Positions 1-7,848 of a stretch of DNA of 64,000 bases are shown in pieces (within the stretch, counting starts at the first letter, position 1; every line of letters starts with the position of its first letter). The stretch spans positions 62,001-126,000 of the forward strand of contig NZ_AQYG01000048.1 in NCBI RefSeq assembly GCF_000380485.1, written 5' to 3'. The DNA is from Jongsikchunia kroppenstedtii DSM 45133 (GTDB taxonomy: Bacteria; Actinomycetota; Actinomycetes; Mycobacteriales; Mycobacteriaceae). Below the pieces are notes generated by a model. The model did not search any database, had not been told where the DNA came from, and was given only the letters and a program-made list of their open reading frames with translations. Both the position numbers and the translations under genes were made by a program.

Positions 1-44
1 CAGTGCATTGTTGGTGAATCACCACCAAGGGAAGCAGGAACGGT

Positions 45-1631
45 ATGGCAGACGCATCGAGCGCGGCACAGCAGATCGCAGCGGGTTACGAGACCGGTGG
101 AACGGCTCTCGAGCTCGGCACCGTCGTCGTGAACGGCGAGGTCGATCCGGCCGCCCGGGTGCGGATCCCGCTCGCGATGATGAACCGGCACGGGCTGATC
201 GCCGGTGCTACCGGCACCGGCAAGACCAAGACACTCCAAGTGGTCGCCGAGCAACTGTCGGCGGCGGGCGTGCCGGTCGTCATGGCCGACATCAAGGGCG
301 ACCTCTCCGGGCTGTCGGTTGCGGGGGAGTCGAACGACAAGGTCACCGAGCGGGCCAAGGACACCGGCGACGACTGGCAGGGTGCTTCCTATCCGACCGA
401 GTTCGTGTCGCTGGGCACCGGCGGCATCGGTGTACCGATCCGCGCGACCATCACCTCGTTCGGTCCGATCCTGCTATCGAAGGTGCTGGGGCTCAACGAC
501 ACTCAGGAATCGACCCTCGGTCTGATCTTCCATTGGGCGGATACTCAGGGACTGGCTCTGCTGGACCTGAAGGACCTCAAGGCCGTCATCACCCATCTGA
601 CGAGCGACGAGGGTAAAGCCGACCTGAAGGGTATCGGCGGCGTCTCGGCCGCCACGGCTGGCGTCATCCTCCGTTCGCTCGCGAACCTGGAGGCAAACGG
701 CGGCGACACGTTCTTCGGCGAGCCGGAGATCGACCCGGCCGACCTGATCCGGACCGCGACGGACGGTCGCGGTGTCATCACGCTGTTCGAACTCGGCGAT
801 CAGTCGGCCCGCCCGGTGTTGTTCTCCACCTTCCTGATGTGGATCCTCGCGGACCTCTTCCAGTTCCTGCCCGAGGCGGGTGACCTCGACAAGCCGAAGC
901 TGGTGTTCATCTTCGACGAGGCGCATCTGCTGTTCGCCGACTCGTCGAAGGCGTTCGTCGAGCAGGTCGTGCAGACGGTGAAGCTGATCCGTTCCAAGGG
1001 CGTGGGCGTGTACTTCTGCTCGCAGATGCCGACCGACATCCCGAACGATGTCCTGTCGCAGCTGGGTGCCCGCATCCAGCACGCCCTGCGCGCCTTCACC
1101 CCGGACGATCAGAAGGCTCTGAGCCGCACGGTGAAGACCTACCCGAACACCGACGTCTACGACCTCGAAAAGGATCTGACGGCACTCGGGATCGGCGAAG
1201 CGATCGTCACAGTGCTGTCGGAGAAGGGGGCCCCGACGCCCGTGGCGTGGACGCGGCTGCGGCCGCCGCATTCGCTGATGGACACGATCGGCGACGACAA
1301 GATCAAGGCGGCCGCCGCGGCCAGCTCACTGCAGGACAAGTACGGCGAGACGATCGACCGCGAGTCCGCCTATGAGAAGCTGAACGCGAAAATGGCTGCG
1401 GCCCAGCCGGAATCCGGTGACGGCGCCGCGCCGGCCGGTGATTCGCCGTTCGCGGGCGCCGAGGGCAATGCGACGGCGACGGGCAGCACGCCGCGCGGCA
1501 AGAAGCAGGAGGAGGGCGCCGTCGAGCAGGTGATGAACAACGCCGCCGTCAAGAGCTTCATGCGGTCCGCGGGCACCGCCATCGGGCGCGAGATCACCCG
1601 GTCGCTGTTCGGCGCCGCGCGGCGCCGCTGA
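45..1631 (+). CDS. HerA-type helicase/ATPase (DUF853 family)
   Basis: 528-residue P-loop ATPase. Visible motifs are Walker A GATGTGKT at residues 54-61 and Walker B FIFDEAH at 288-294, the layout of the DUF853/HerA-FtsK group of hexameric DNA-translocating ATPases. The C-terminal 100 residues are Ala/Gly-rich and low in complexity, ending in a basic RR cluster. The ATG at 45 follows a GAAGCAGGA ribosome site about 6 bases upstream. No NurA nuclease is adjacent, so a role in DNA end processing cannot be claimed; the substrate is unknown. A strong hairpin follows the stop, so this is probably the end of a transcript. The family call is firm; the biological role is inferred only. Confidence 0.9.
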   Translation: MADASSAAQQIAAGYETGGTALELGTVVVNGEVDPAARVRIPLAMMNRHGLIAGATGTGKTKTLQVVAEQLSAAGVPVVMADIKGDLSGLSVAGESNDKVTERAKDTGDDWQGASYPTEFVSLGTGGIGVPIRATITSFGPILLSKVLGLNDTQESTLGLIFHWADTQGLALLDLKDLKAVITHLTSDEGKADLKGIGGVSAATAGVILRSLANLEANGGDTFFGEPEIDPADLIRTATDGRGVITLFELGDQSARPVLFSTFLMWILADLFQFLPEAGDLDKPKLVFIFDEAHLLFADSSKAFVEQVVQTVKLIRSKGVGVYFCSQMPTDIPNDVLSQLGARIQHALRAFTPDDQKALSRTVKTYPNTDVYDLEKDLTALGIGEAIVTVLSEKGAPTPVAWTRLRPPHSLMDTIGDDKIKAAAAASSLQDKYGETIDRESAYEKLNAKMAAAQPESGDGAAPAGDSPFAGAEGNATATGSTPRGKKQEEGAVEQVMNNAAVKSFMRSAGTAIGREITRSLFGAARRR

Positions 1632-1642
1632 CCGTCAACAAC

Positions 1643-1677
1643 AACGGGCCGACTCGAACGAATCGAGTCGGCCCGTT
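1643..1677. terminator. Hairpin terminator between convergent genes
   Basis: A perfect 15-bp inverted repeat (1643-1657 with 1663-1677) encloses a 5-base loop. It lies between the stops of the convergent ATPase and SDR genes and could act in both directions. There is no long T tract, as is common for actinobacterial terminators. Confidence 0.85.
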
Positions 1678-1695
1678 GGTCATTGAGCGTGGCGA

Positions 1696-2490
1696 CTACT
1701 CCGACGGCCCGACCTGTCCCCGGAATGCCTTGCCCGCCACGAATGCCGAGATCTTGCGGGGCGCGTAGGCGGCCGCGGTCGAGATGGCTTTGCTGAACGT
1801 TCCCGGCACGATGCGCTGCTTGTTGCGTTCGAGCGCGTCGATGCTGTCGCGGGCGGCCTTGTCGGCGGGGTACCAGGCGAAATCCGGCACGCCCTCCATG
1901 TCGGTGTTGCCCTCGGTACGCACCGGGCCGGGTGCCAGCAGGGTGATGTTGACACCCTTCTCGGCGACCTCGACGCGCAGGGCCTCGGCCAGGTTGTTGA
2001 CGAAACCCTTTGTGGCCGAATAAGTGGCGTTGCCAGGGATCGGCAGATTGCCGGCGATCGAGCCGACCATCAGGATGCCGCCGGAGCCGCGCTTCACCAT
2101 CTGCGGCAGCACCGCGAGCGTCAGCTCATGCGTCGCAACGGCATTGACGCGCACGATCTGCCGCTCGAAATCGTGGTCCAGATCGACGATGTCGCCGAAG
2201 CTGCCGACACCTGCGTTGTTGCAGAGCACCGACACCTCGGTGCTCTGCAACGTCGACACCACGTTGGCGAGTGACTCGGGATCGCCCAGATCCGCGGCGA
2301 GGACGTCGGCGGTGACGCCGAACCGCTTGTGCAGGTCATCGGCGAGCTCGGTGAGCTCGGCCTCGCGGCGGGCGATCAGCAGCACCGAGTGGCCGCGACG
2401 GGCCAGTTCGGTGGCGAGCTGACGCCCGATACCGGCGGAGGCGCCGGTGATGACGGCACGTGCGGACGCGGACGGAGCAGGGATCGGCAT
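1696..2490 (-). CDS. Short-chain dehydrogenase/reductase (SDR)
   Basis: 264-residue classical SDR, NAD(P)-dependent. The cofactor motif TGASAGIG lies at residues 15-22, NNAG at 91-94, and the catalytic Ser144-Tyr157-Lys161 (YSATK) triad is complete. Length is normal for the family. The N terminus has Arg residues after the glycine motif, compatible with NADP preference, but the substrate cannot be read from sequence. It is transcribed leftward. A 14-bp perfect palindrome at 2510-2523 sits about 20 bases upstream of its start and may be an operator. The next gene upstream, fadH, has the same orientation but is 124 bases away, so co-transcription is uncertain. Confidence 0.9.
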   Translation of the reverse strand: MPIPAPSASARAVITGASAGIGRQLATELARRGHSVLLIARREAELTELADDLHKRFGVTADVLAADLGDPESLANVVSTLQSTEVSVLCNNAGVGSFGDIVDLDHDFERQIVRVNAVATHELTLAVLPQMVKRGSGGILMVGSIAGNLPIPGNATYSATKGFVNNLAEALRVEVAEKGVNITLLAPGPVRTEGNTDMEGVPDFAWYPADKAARDSIDALERNKQRIVPGTFSKAISTAAAYAPRKISAFVAGKAFRGQVGPSE

Positions 2491-2614
2491 GCGCTAAATG
2501 CTAACGGCTAGCTGGCGCCAGCTGAACTACCGGCTGCGTTATGACGAAGCCCCGCATACAAAAGCGGTATAGCGGGACTCCGCCAACCTTGCCGGATCGT
2601 CCAGGGATCGCCAG

Positions 2615-4639
2615 CTAGATGCTTGCGGCGAGCTCGGTGCCTTGGCGGATCGCCCGCTTGGCATCCAGCTCGGCGGCCAGATCCGCACCGCCGATCACAT
2701 GCGTGGTCACGCCGGCGGTGGTCAACGGGTCGATCAGGTCGCGTACGGATTCCTGGCCGGCGCACAGGACGATCGTGTCGACCTCGAGCACCCGGGCGTC
2801 CTTGTCCTCGAAGCTCAGGTGCAGGCCCTGGTCGTCGATCTTGTCGTAGCGGGCGCCGCTGATCTGTTCGACACCCTTCATCTTGATCGTCGCCTTGTGC
2901 ACCCAGCCGCTGGTCATGCCGAGGCTCTTGCCCTGGCTGCCCGGCTTGCGCTGCACCAGGTACACCTTGCGGGCGGGCGTAGTCGGGCGCGGCTTGTCGA
3001 CGAAACCGGGGACGGTCATGTCGTCGGTGACACCCCATTCCTGATTCCATTCCTTGACGTCCAGGGTTGGGGAGTCGTCGACCGTCAGGAACTCGCTGAC
3101 GTCGAAACCGATTCCGCCGGCACCGATTACGGCGACGGTCTTGCCGATCTCCTTGTGGCCCAGGACCGCATCGGCATAGGTGACCACCTTCGGATGGTCG
3201 ATGCCGGGGATGTTCGGGATGCGCGGCGTGACGCCGGTGGCGACGACGACCTCGTCGAACTTCTCCGCGATCAGCGTATCGGCGTCGACGCGGGTGTCGA
3301 GATGCACGGTCACGCCCTTCACCTGGAGCTGGCGCGTGAAGTAGCGGATCGTCTCGGTGAACTCCTCCTTGCCGGGAATCTTTGCGGCGATGGAGAACTG
3401 GCCACCGATCGACGATCCGGCCTCGTAGAGATGCACCTTGTGGCCGCGTTCGGCTGCCGAGACGGCGGCAGACAGGCCAGCCGGACCGGCGCCGATGACC
3501 GCGACGCGCTTGGCCGTCCGGGTCGGCCCGAGCGTCAGCGTGGTCTCGCGACCCGCGCGCGGGTTCAGCAGGCAGGAGACCTTCTTGCCGACGAAGGCGT
3601 GATCGAGGCAAGCCTGGTTGCAGGCGATGCAGGTGTTGATCTCGTCGTCGCGGGCGTCACGGGCCTTGTTCGCCAGCTCCGGATCGGCCAGCAGGGGACG
3701 CGCCATCGATACGGCGTCGACGCGACCGCGTTCCAGCACGGCTTCGGCCAGATCCGGGGTGTTGATGCGGTTGGAGGCGATCAGTGGGATCGACACCTCC
3801 TCGCGCAGCTTCTCGGTGTAGCCGACGAAGGCGGCGCGCGGCACGGAGGTGACGATCGTCGGGACCCGGGCCTCGTGCCAGCCGATGTCGGTGTTGATCG
3901 CGTCGACGCCATGCTCTTCGAGTTTGCGTGCCAGCAAGGCGATTTCGTCCCAGGTCTGGCCTTCGCTGACCAGGTCGGCGATCGACTGGCGCATGATCAC
4001 CATCAGATCCTTGGGTGCCCGCTTGCGGATCTCCTTGACGATCTCGACGACCAGGCGCTGCCGGTTCTCGGTGGATCCGCCCCACTTGTCGGTGCGCTTG
4101 TTGGTGCGCTCGCACAGGAAGGTGTTGATCAGGTAGCCCTCGCCGCCCATGATCTCGATGCCGTCATAGCCGGCCTCGGCGGCGAGCTTGGCGCAGTGGC
4201 CGTACGACCGGATCGTCTGCCGGATGATCAGCTCGTTCATCTTGAGCGGCTGGAACGGGTGCACAGGCGACTTCTCCCAGCCGACGCTGACCTTGACCGG
4301 GGTGTATCCGTATCGGCCGGCGTGCAGGATCTGCAGGGCGATCTTGCCGCCTTCGGCGTGCACGGCATCGGTGTACTTGCGATGCCGCTTGACCTCCATC
4401 TGGTTGGTCAGCTTGCCGCCGAACGGCATCAGCAGTCCCAGGCGGGTCGGGGCGAAACCGCCGGTGATGATCAGGCCGACGCCGCCGCGTGCGCGTTCGG
4501 CGTAGTACGCCGCGAGCTTGTCGGCGTCCTTGGCGCGATCCTCCAGGCCGGTGTGCATCGACCCCATGACGATGCGGTTGCGCAGCGTCGTGTTGTTGAT
4601 GGTGAGCGGCTCGAAGAGTTTGGGGTACTTCAGACTCAT
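2615..4639 (-). CDS. fadH: NADPH-dependent 2,4-dienoyl-CoA reductase
   Basis: 674-residue flavo-iron-sulfur enzyme that reduces 2,4-dienoyl-CoA during beta-oxidation of polyunsaturated fatty acids. Residues 1-330 form an old-yellow-enzyme FMN barrel with Tyr169 and His255 at the positions of the E. coli FadH active-site Tyr166 and His252. Cys337, Cys340, Cys344 and Cys356 form the 4Fe-4S motif. A GAGPAG dinucleotide fold starts near 383 and a second GAGGIG fold lies in the C-terminal third. Length matches E. coli FadH. It lies 44 bases downstream of a PadR regulator on the same strand, so both are probably one transcript under the inverted-repeat operator at 5244-5289. The family is very secure; the exact substrate range is inferred. 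Confidence 0.95.
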   Translation of the reverse strand: MSLKYPKLFEPLTINNTTLRNRIVMGSMHTGLEDRAKDADKLAAYYAERARGGVGLIITGGFAPTRLGLLMPFGGKLTNQMEVKRHRKYTDAVHAEGGKIALQILHAGRYGYTPVKVSVGWEKSPVHPFQPLKMNELIIRQTIRSYGHCAKLAAEAGYDGIEIMGGEGYLINTFLCERTNKRTDKWGGSTENRQRLVVEIVKEIRKRAPKDLMVIMRQSIADLVSEGQTWDEIALLARKLEEHGVDAINTDIGWHEARVPTIVTSVPRAAFVGYTEKLREEVSIPLIASNRINTPDLAEAVLERGRVDAVSMARPLLADPELANKARDARDDEINTCIACNQACLDHAFVGKKVSCLLNPRAGRETTLTLGPTRTAKRVAVIGAGPAGLSAAVSAAERGHKVHLYEAGSSIGGQFSIAAKIPGKEEFTETIRYFTRQLQVKGVTVHLDTRVDADTLIAEKFDEVVVATGVTPRIPNIPGIDHPKVVTYADAVLGHKEIGKTVAVIGAGGIGFDVSEFLTVDDSPTLDVKEWNQEWGVTDDMTVPGFVDKPRPTTPARKVYLVQRKPGSQGKSLGMTSGWVHKATIKMKGVEQISGARYDKIDDQGLHLSFEDKDARVLEVDTIVLCAGQESVRDLIDPLTTAGVTTHVIGGADLAAELDAKRAIRQGTELAASI

Positions 4640-4683
4640 CGGATGGGGCCTTCCTTGTCAGGGCTGATGGAAGTGGAATTCAG

Positions 4684-5229
4684 TTATCGCCGAAGTCGGG
4701 CTTGGAGCGCGTCGATGACCTCGTCGCACCAGTCGAGGAACGCGGTCTGGACCGCGATGCCACCGCGCAGCACCAGGTACTGGTTCAGTCGGCGGCCGGT
4801 GAGTACGGACGGGTCCGGATAGTCGTCCTTCTCGAACTCCTGGTACAGCCGTAGACGCGCGGTATGGATCTCGCGGTGGCGGCGCATCTCCTCGATGACC
4901 ACGTGCGGGTCGCCGTGTTCGGCGGCGCGTAGTTTGACGCTGAGCTCATCGCGCAACCGGTAGGGCTCCGTGGGTGATTCCACCCACTCGCGCAGCGCTT
5001 TTCGGCCCGCATCGGAAAGCTGGTACACCTTCTTGTCGGGCCGGCCGTCCTGAGGGATCGACTCGAATGTGACGAGGCCTTCGGAATGCAGCTTCTTGAG
5101 CGTGCGATAGATCTGCTGGTGCGTCGCCGACCAGAAATGTCCGATCGAACGCGTGAACTGCTGGCCGATCTCGTACCCGGATCCCGGGCGTTCGGCTAGC
5201 GACACCATGATTGCGTGCTCCAAGGCCAC
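4684..5229 (-). CDS. PadR-family transcriptional regulator
   Basis: 181-residue PadR protein. The N-terminal winged helix (residues 1-80) has the typical start with aliphatic residues followed by SGYEIGQQF, and the YRTL segment near residue 41. Residues 95-178 form the long helical C-terminal dimerisation region of the Vir type. PadR repressors usually bind palindromes at their own promoter and respond to small aromatic or lipophilic ligands. Here a 20-bp-arm inverted repeat begins 15 bases upstream of the start codon, and fadH follows 44 bases downstream. Autoregulation and control of fadH are therefore likely, but the ligand is unknown. Confidence 0.93.
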   Translation of the reverse strand: MALEHAIMVSLAERPGSGYEIGQQFTRSIGHFWSATHQQIYRTLKKLHSEGLVTFESIPQDGRPDKKVYQLSDAGRKALREWVESPTEPYRLRDELSVKLRAAEHGDPHVVIEEMRRHREIHTARLRLYQEFEKDDYPDPSVLTGRRLNQYLVLRGGIAVQTAFLDWCDEVIDALQARLRR

Positions 5230-5243
5230 AACAGCAGCTAACC

Positions 5244-5289
5244 ATGCACCAGTGCACTATGCAACTGTGTGCATAGTGCACTGGTGCAT
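5244..5289. promoter_or_regulatory. Large inverted-repeat operator upstream of padR
   Basis: Two perfectly complementary 20-base arms (5244-5263 and 5270-5289) flank a 6-base spacer. Each arm holds further TGCAC/GTGCA half-sites, so the site can be read as nested palindromes. It lies 15-60 bases before the PadR start. No T tract follows in the direction of transcription, which argues for an operator rather than a simple terminator of the gene that ends at 5297. Confidence 0.75.
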
Positions 5290-5296
5290 TGTCAGG

Positions 5297-5698
5297 TCAG
5301 ACTGCGCGGCTCGAATGGTGCAGCACGACCCGGATGTTGCCCTCCGATTCGCAGACGGCGTAGCCGAAGGCCTTGCCGTAGATCTCCCAGGACTGAGCGT
5401 CCGGCAGCGGCGGCACGACGATGCGGTGCCCGCTATCGAACTCGACGGTCAGCGTGCCGTCCTCGTCATAGTCGGCGCTGGTACAGAGCTTGCCCGCGAA
5501 GGTGAAGAGCGGGCGCTGCGGATCGATCACCCGCGTTGGGTCGATCTCGACGACCTCGCTCGGCATACCGCCGACGGCCGGCAACGACATCTGCATCGGC
5601 GCCGTGATCACCAGCTCACAGTGGCCCTGCCCCTCGATCAGGACGGCGTCGTCGAACCCGATCCGGGTGACGCGCAGTCCGGTCATCCACATGTTCAT
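5297..5698 (-). CDS. Hypothetical protein (possibly DUF6188-like)
   Basis: 133-residue predicted soluble protein with alternating hydrophobic strands and no signal peptide or membrane segment. It ends in a His-His-Ser-Ser-Arg tail. The ATG at 5698 is chosen because the open frame further upstream would run through the divergent nucleosidase gene and has shadow-like composition. The pattern of a WEIYG segment near the C terminus recalls small actinobacterial proteins labelled DUF6188, but this is recollection only. Its stop is 8 bases before the padR operator, so it may be transcribed into padR. Function is unknown. Confidence 0.65.
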   Translation of the reverse strand: MNMWMTGLRVTRIGFDDAVLIEGQGHCELVITAPMQMSLPAVGGMPSEVVEIDPTRVIDPQRPLFTFAGKLCTSADYDEDGTLTVEFDSGHRIVVPPLPDAQSWEIYGKAFGYAVCESEGNIRVVLHHSSRAV

Positions 5699-5728
5699 TG
5701 CTGCCTCCCGACGGATGTGCCCTGTCCA

Positions 5729-5778
5729 GTGCCTGCCTGGTTCCTGTGTCTGCCTGATTCCCAGTGTCTGCCTGATTC
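5729..5778. repeat. Three short tandem repeats, 17-18 base period
   Basis: Three copies of gtgYctgcctgRttc start at 5729, 5746 and 5764. Copies two and three are identical over 15 bases; copy one differs at two positions. They lie in the 156-base gap between the divergent hypothetical gene and the nucleosidase gene, so they could be regulator sites or simple slippage. Confidence 0.7.
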
Positions 5779-5854
5779 GAGGCATCGACAAGGTGTCGCC
5801 CGGAGCCCGCCGCGGCCGCCGGCGGCGTGCGGGTCGGCCGGTAGGTTGTTCGGC

Positions 5855-6412
5855 ATGTCTCGCTACCTGGTCGTCGCGGCCACCGCGGCGGAGTCCGCGC
5901 ATGTCCCGGACGGTTTCGAGGTCTTGATCACCGGGATCGGGAAGGTGGCGGCGACCGCGGCATTGACTCGCCGGCTCGCCGCGGAGGTCGATGTCGACGG
6001 GCTGGAGATCATCAATCTCGGGACGGCCGGCGCGCTTCGCGACGGGCTGACCGGGCTGTTCGAAGTCGGCTCGGTGCTCAATCACGAGATCAGCGCGGAC
6101 GCGCTGCGCACGCTGGGTTACGACGCGCGTGAGCTGCTCGTCGTGGGCGACACCGACACGGCTCTCGCCACCGGCGATGTGTTCGTCACCGACCCCGCCG
6201 TCCGGGATCGGCTGGCCGAACGGGCCCACCTCGTCGATATGGAGGGCTATGCCATCGCCTATGTCGCCGGCGAATTCGGTGTACCCGTGCGGCTGATCAA
6301 GCATGTGTCCGATGCTGCCGACGCCGGGGCGATGGAGTGGGTGTCCGTGGTCGATGCCAGCGCCCGGGTGCTCGGGGACTGGGTGGCGCAGAATCTGCGC
6401 CGCTCCGGATAG
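5855..6412 (+). CDS. MTA/SAH nucleosidase-like protein
   Basis: 185-residue member of the purine-nucleoside phosphorylase/MTA nucleosidase fold. It shows the GxGKVAAT loop near 27-34, NLGTAGA at 54-60 for ribose/base contacts, the VDMEGYA motif with Glu130 that holds the ribose, and a KHVSDAAD segment with Asp153 as likely proton donor. It is shorter than E. coli MTAN (about 230 residues), mainly in the loop region between residues 60 and 110. It probably hydrolyses a nucleoside thioether or a related nucleoside. ATG 5855 is preferred because it begins directly with the first beta strand. Substrate is uncertain. Confidence 0.82.
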   Translation: MSRYLVVAATAAESAHVPDGFEVLITGIGKVAATAALTRRLAAEVDVDGLEIINLGTAGALRDGLTGLFEVGSVLNHEISADALRTLGYDARELLVVGDTDTALATGDVFVTDPAVRDRLAERAHLVDMEGYAIAYVAGEFGVPVRLIKHVSDAADAGAMEWVSVVDASARVLGDWVAQNLRRSG

Positions 6413-6427
6413 CGGCGTCTGCCGCCG

Positions 6428-6964
6428 TTAGCGCAGCAGCCGATCGAAGGTACCGGCCAGTCGTTCGACGATGCTCGCGTCGGCGACCAGGCCATCGGCG
6501 ATCGCGCTGCGCGGCACCGTGATCGAGTCCGACAGCACGATCCGCGCGCCGGCGTACGTGAGCACGATGCGCAACGATTCGTGTGCGTCGCGGGCACCGG
6601 TCGGGCCGGTGGAGACATTGATCCAGCCGACCGGCTTGCCGCTGATCGAGCGCGGGTCGTTATCGCCGATCAGCCATTCGAGCAGATTCTTGAAGGCGCC
6701 GGGCAGCGCGCCGGCGTACTCGGGGGTGCAGATCAGCAGGGCATCGGCGGCGTGGACGGCGTCGCGCAGTTCTTGCACCGGCGGCGGCAGGGGATCGCGG
6801 TCGAGGTCGGGATCGAAGTACGGCAGCGCGGCGGTCCCGGAGAATAACTCCGCCGTGGCATCGGCCGGTGCCAGTGCTGCGACGGTCCTCAGCAGCGCGG
6901 TGTTCGTGGATCCGCTGCGCAGGCTGCCGGAGATCAGCAGGGCTCGGTGAGCTGTAGACGGCAT
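6428..6964 (-). CDS. NADPH-dependent FMN reductase
   Basis: 178-residue flavodoxin-like protein. The motif SGSLRSGSTN near residues 10-19 binds the FMN phosphate, and a PEYAGALPGAFKNLLEW segment in the middle is typical of NADPH-dependent FMN or azo/chromate reductases (SsuE/ChrR group). The ATG at 6964 gives a standard N terminus; the frame remains open upstream but lacks family resemblance. It is convergent with the nucleosidase gene (15-base gap) and divergent from the dienelactone hydrolase gene. It likely supplies reduced flavin or reduces quinones; the partner is not shown. Confidence 0.87.
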   Translation of the reverse strand: MPSTAHRALLISGSLRSGSTNTALLRTVAALAPADATAELFSGTAALPYFDPDLDRDPLPPPVQELRDAVHAADALLICTPEYAGALPGAFKNLLEWLIGDNDPRSISGKPVGWINVSTGPTGARDAHESLRIVLTYAGARIVLSDSITVPRSAIADGLVADASIVERLAGTFDRLLR

Positions 6965-7095
6965 CTGCTCACCGTAGCCACCCCCGGGCGGCGTGCCTGG
7001 CGAGGATGTCTGCGCATCGTGCCGCGGATGGCTATCCTCGGCGTCTGGCGGGTGATCGAACCAAACCCGACATATCAACCACCGCAGGAGAATTC

Positions 7096-7845
7096 ATGCC
7101 CACCAGCAATGTCCGGATCTCGACCGCCGACGGCGACTGCGACGCCTTCGTCGCCTATCCGGATGACGGCCGGCAACATCCGGGTGTGGTGATGTACATG
7201 GACGTCTTCGGGCTGCGGCCGGTGCTGTGTCAGCTGGCCGAAGAACTGGCGTCGCACGGCTACTACGTGGTGGCGCCCAACGTCTTCTATCGACACAGCG
7301 CTGCGCCCGTGGTCGAGCTCCCCGAGTTCATCGACGCCGAGAGCCGGCCGCTGATAGTCCAGCAGCTCATACCGTTGCTGCAGGCGTATAGCACCGATGA
7401 GGTGCTGCGCGACGCCGATGCCTTCGTCGAATACTTGACGAACTGCCCGGAGGTCAGTGCCGGACCGATCGGCGTCGTCGGCTACTGCATGGGGGCCGTG
7501 CTCGCGATGCGGACGGCGGCGGCACATCCGGGTCGAGTGGCAGCGGTCGGCGGCTTTCATCCGGGCCGGTTGGTCACCGACGCGGCTGACAGCCCGCATC
7601 TCTCGATTCCCGATGTGCGGGCGGCGGTCGACCTTCGATTCGCCGAGGGCGACATCGCGCCCGAGACGCTGGCCGTGCTCGAGCAGGCCCTGGACGCGGC
7701 CGGGGTCGCGTACTCCTGCGCGACATATCCGGGCGCGCATCATGGGTACACGATGTCGGATACCGGCGCATTCGACGCGGATGCGCGGCAGCGGCACTGG
7801 GATGATCTGCTTGCACTGTTCGGGCGCACCTTGTCCGCGAGCTGA
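7096..7845 (+). CDS. Dienelactone hydrolase family protein
   Basis: 249-residue alpha/beta hydrolase of the dienelactone hydrolase family. The nucleophile is Cys131 in GYCMGA, with Asp186 (EGD) and His216 (GAHHGY) completing the triad. The start ATG 7096 follows a GCAGGAG ribosome site 6 bases upstream. Such enzymes open dienelactones in chloro-aromatic degradation or act as general carboxyl-esterases; no catechol pathway genes are nearby, so a general role is more likely. It ends 3 bases before the convergent permease gene, so the two transcripts meet head-on. Confidence 0.9.
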   Translation: MPTSNVRISTADGDCDAFVAYPDDGRQHPGVVMYMDVFGLRPVLCQLAEELASHGYYVVAPNVFYRHSAAPVVELPEFIDAESRPLIVQQLIPLLQAYSTDEVLRDADAFVEYLTNCPEVSAGPIGVVGYCMGAVLAMRTAAAHPGRVAAVGGFHPGRLVTDAADSPHLSIPDVRAAVDLRFAEGDIAPETLAVLEQALDAAGVAYSCATYPGAHHGYTMSDTGAFDADARQRHWDDLLALFGRTLSAS

Positions 7846-7848
7846 GGC

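Noticed and set aside
2642-4822. A 726-codon open frame on the plus strand opposite fadH
   Set aside because: It is the mirror of a well-supported gene. Its protein is low-complexity Asp/Gly/Leu/His-rich with no domain, as usual for GC-rich antisense frames.
5729-5778. CRISPR-like repeat
   Set aside because: Repeats are 15 bases with 2-3 base spacing and no cas gene; this is a short tandem repeat only.
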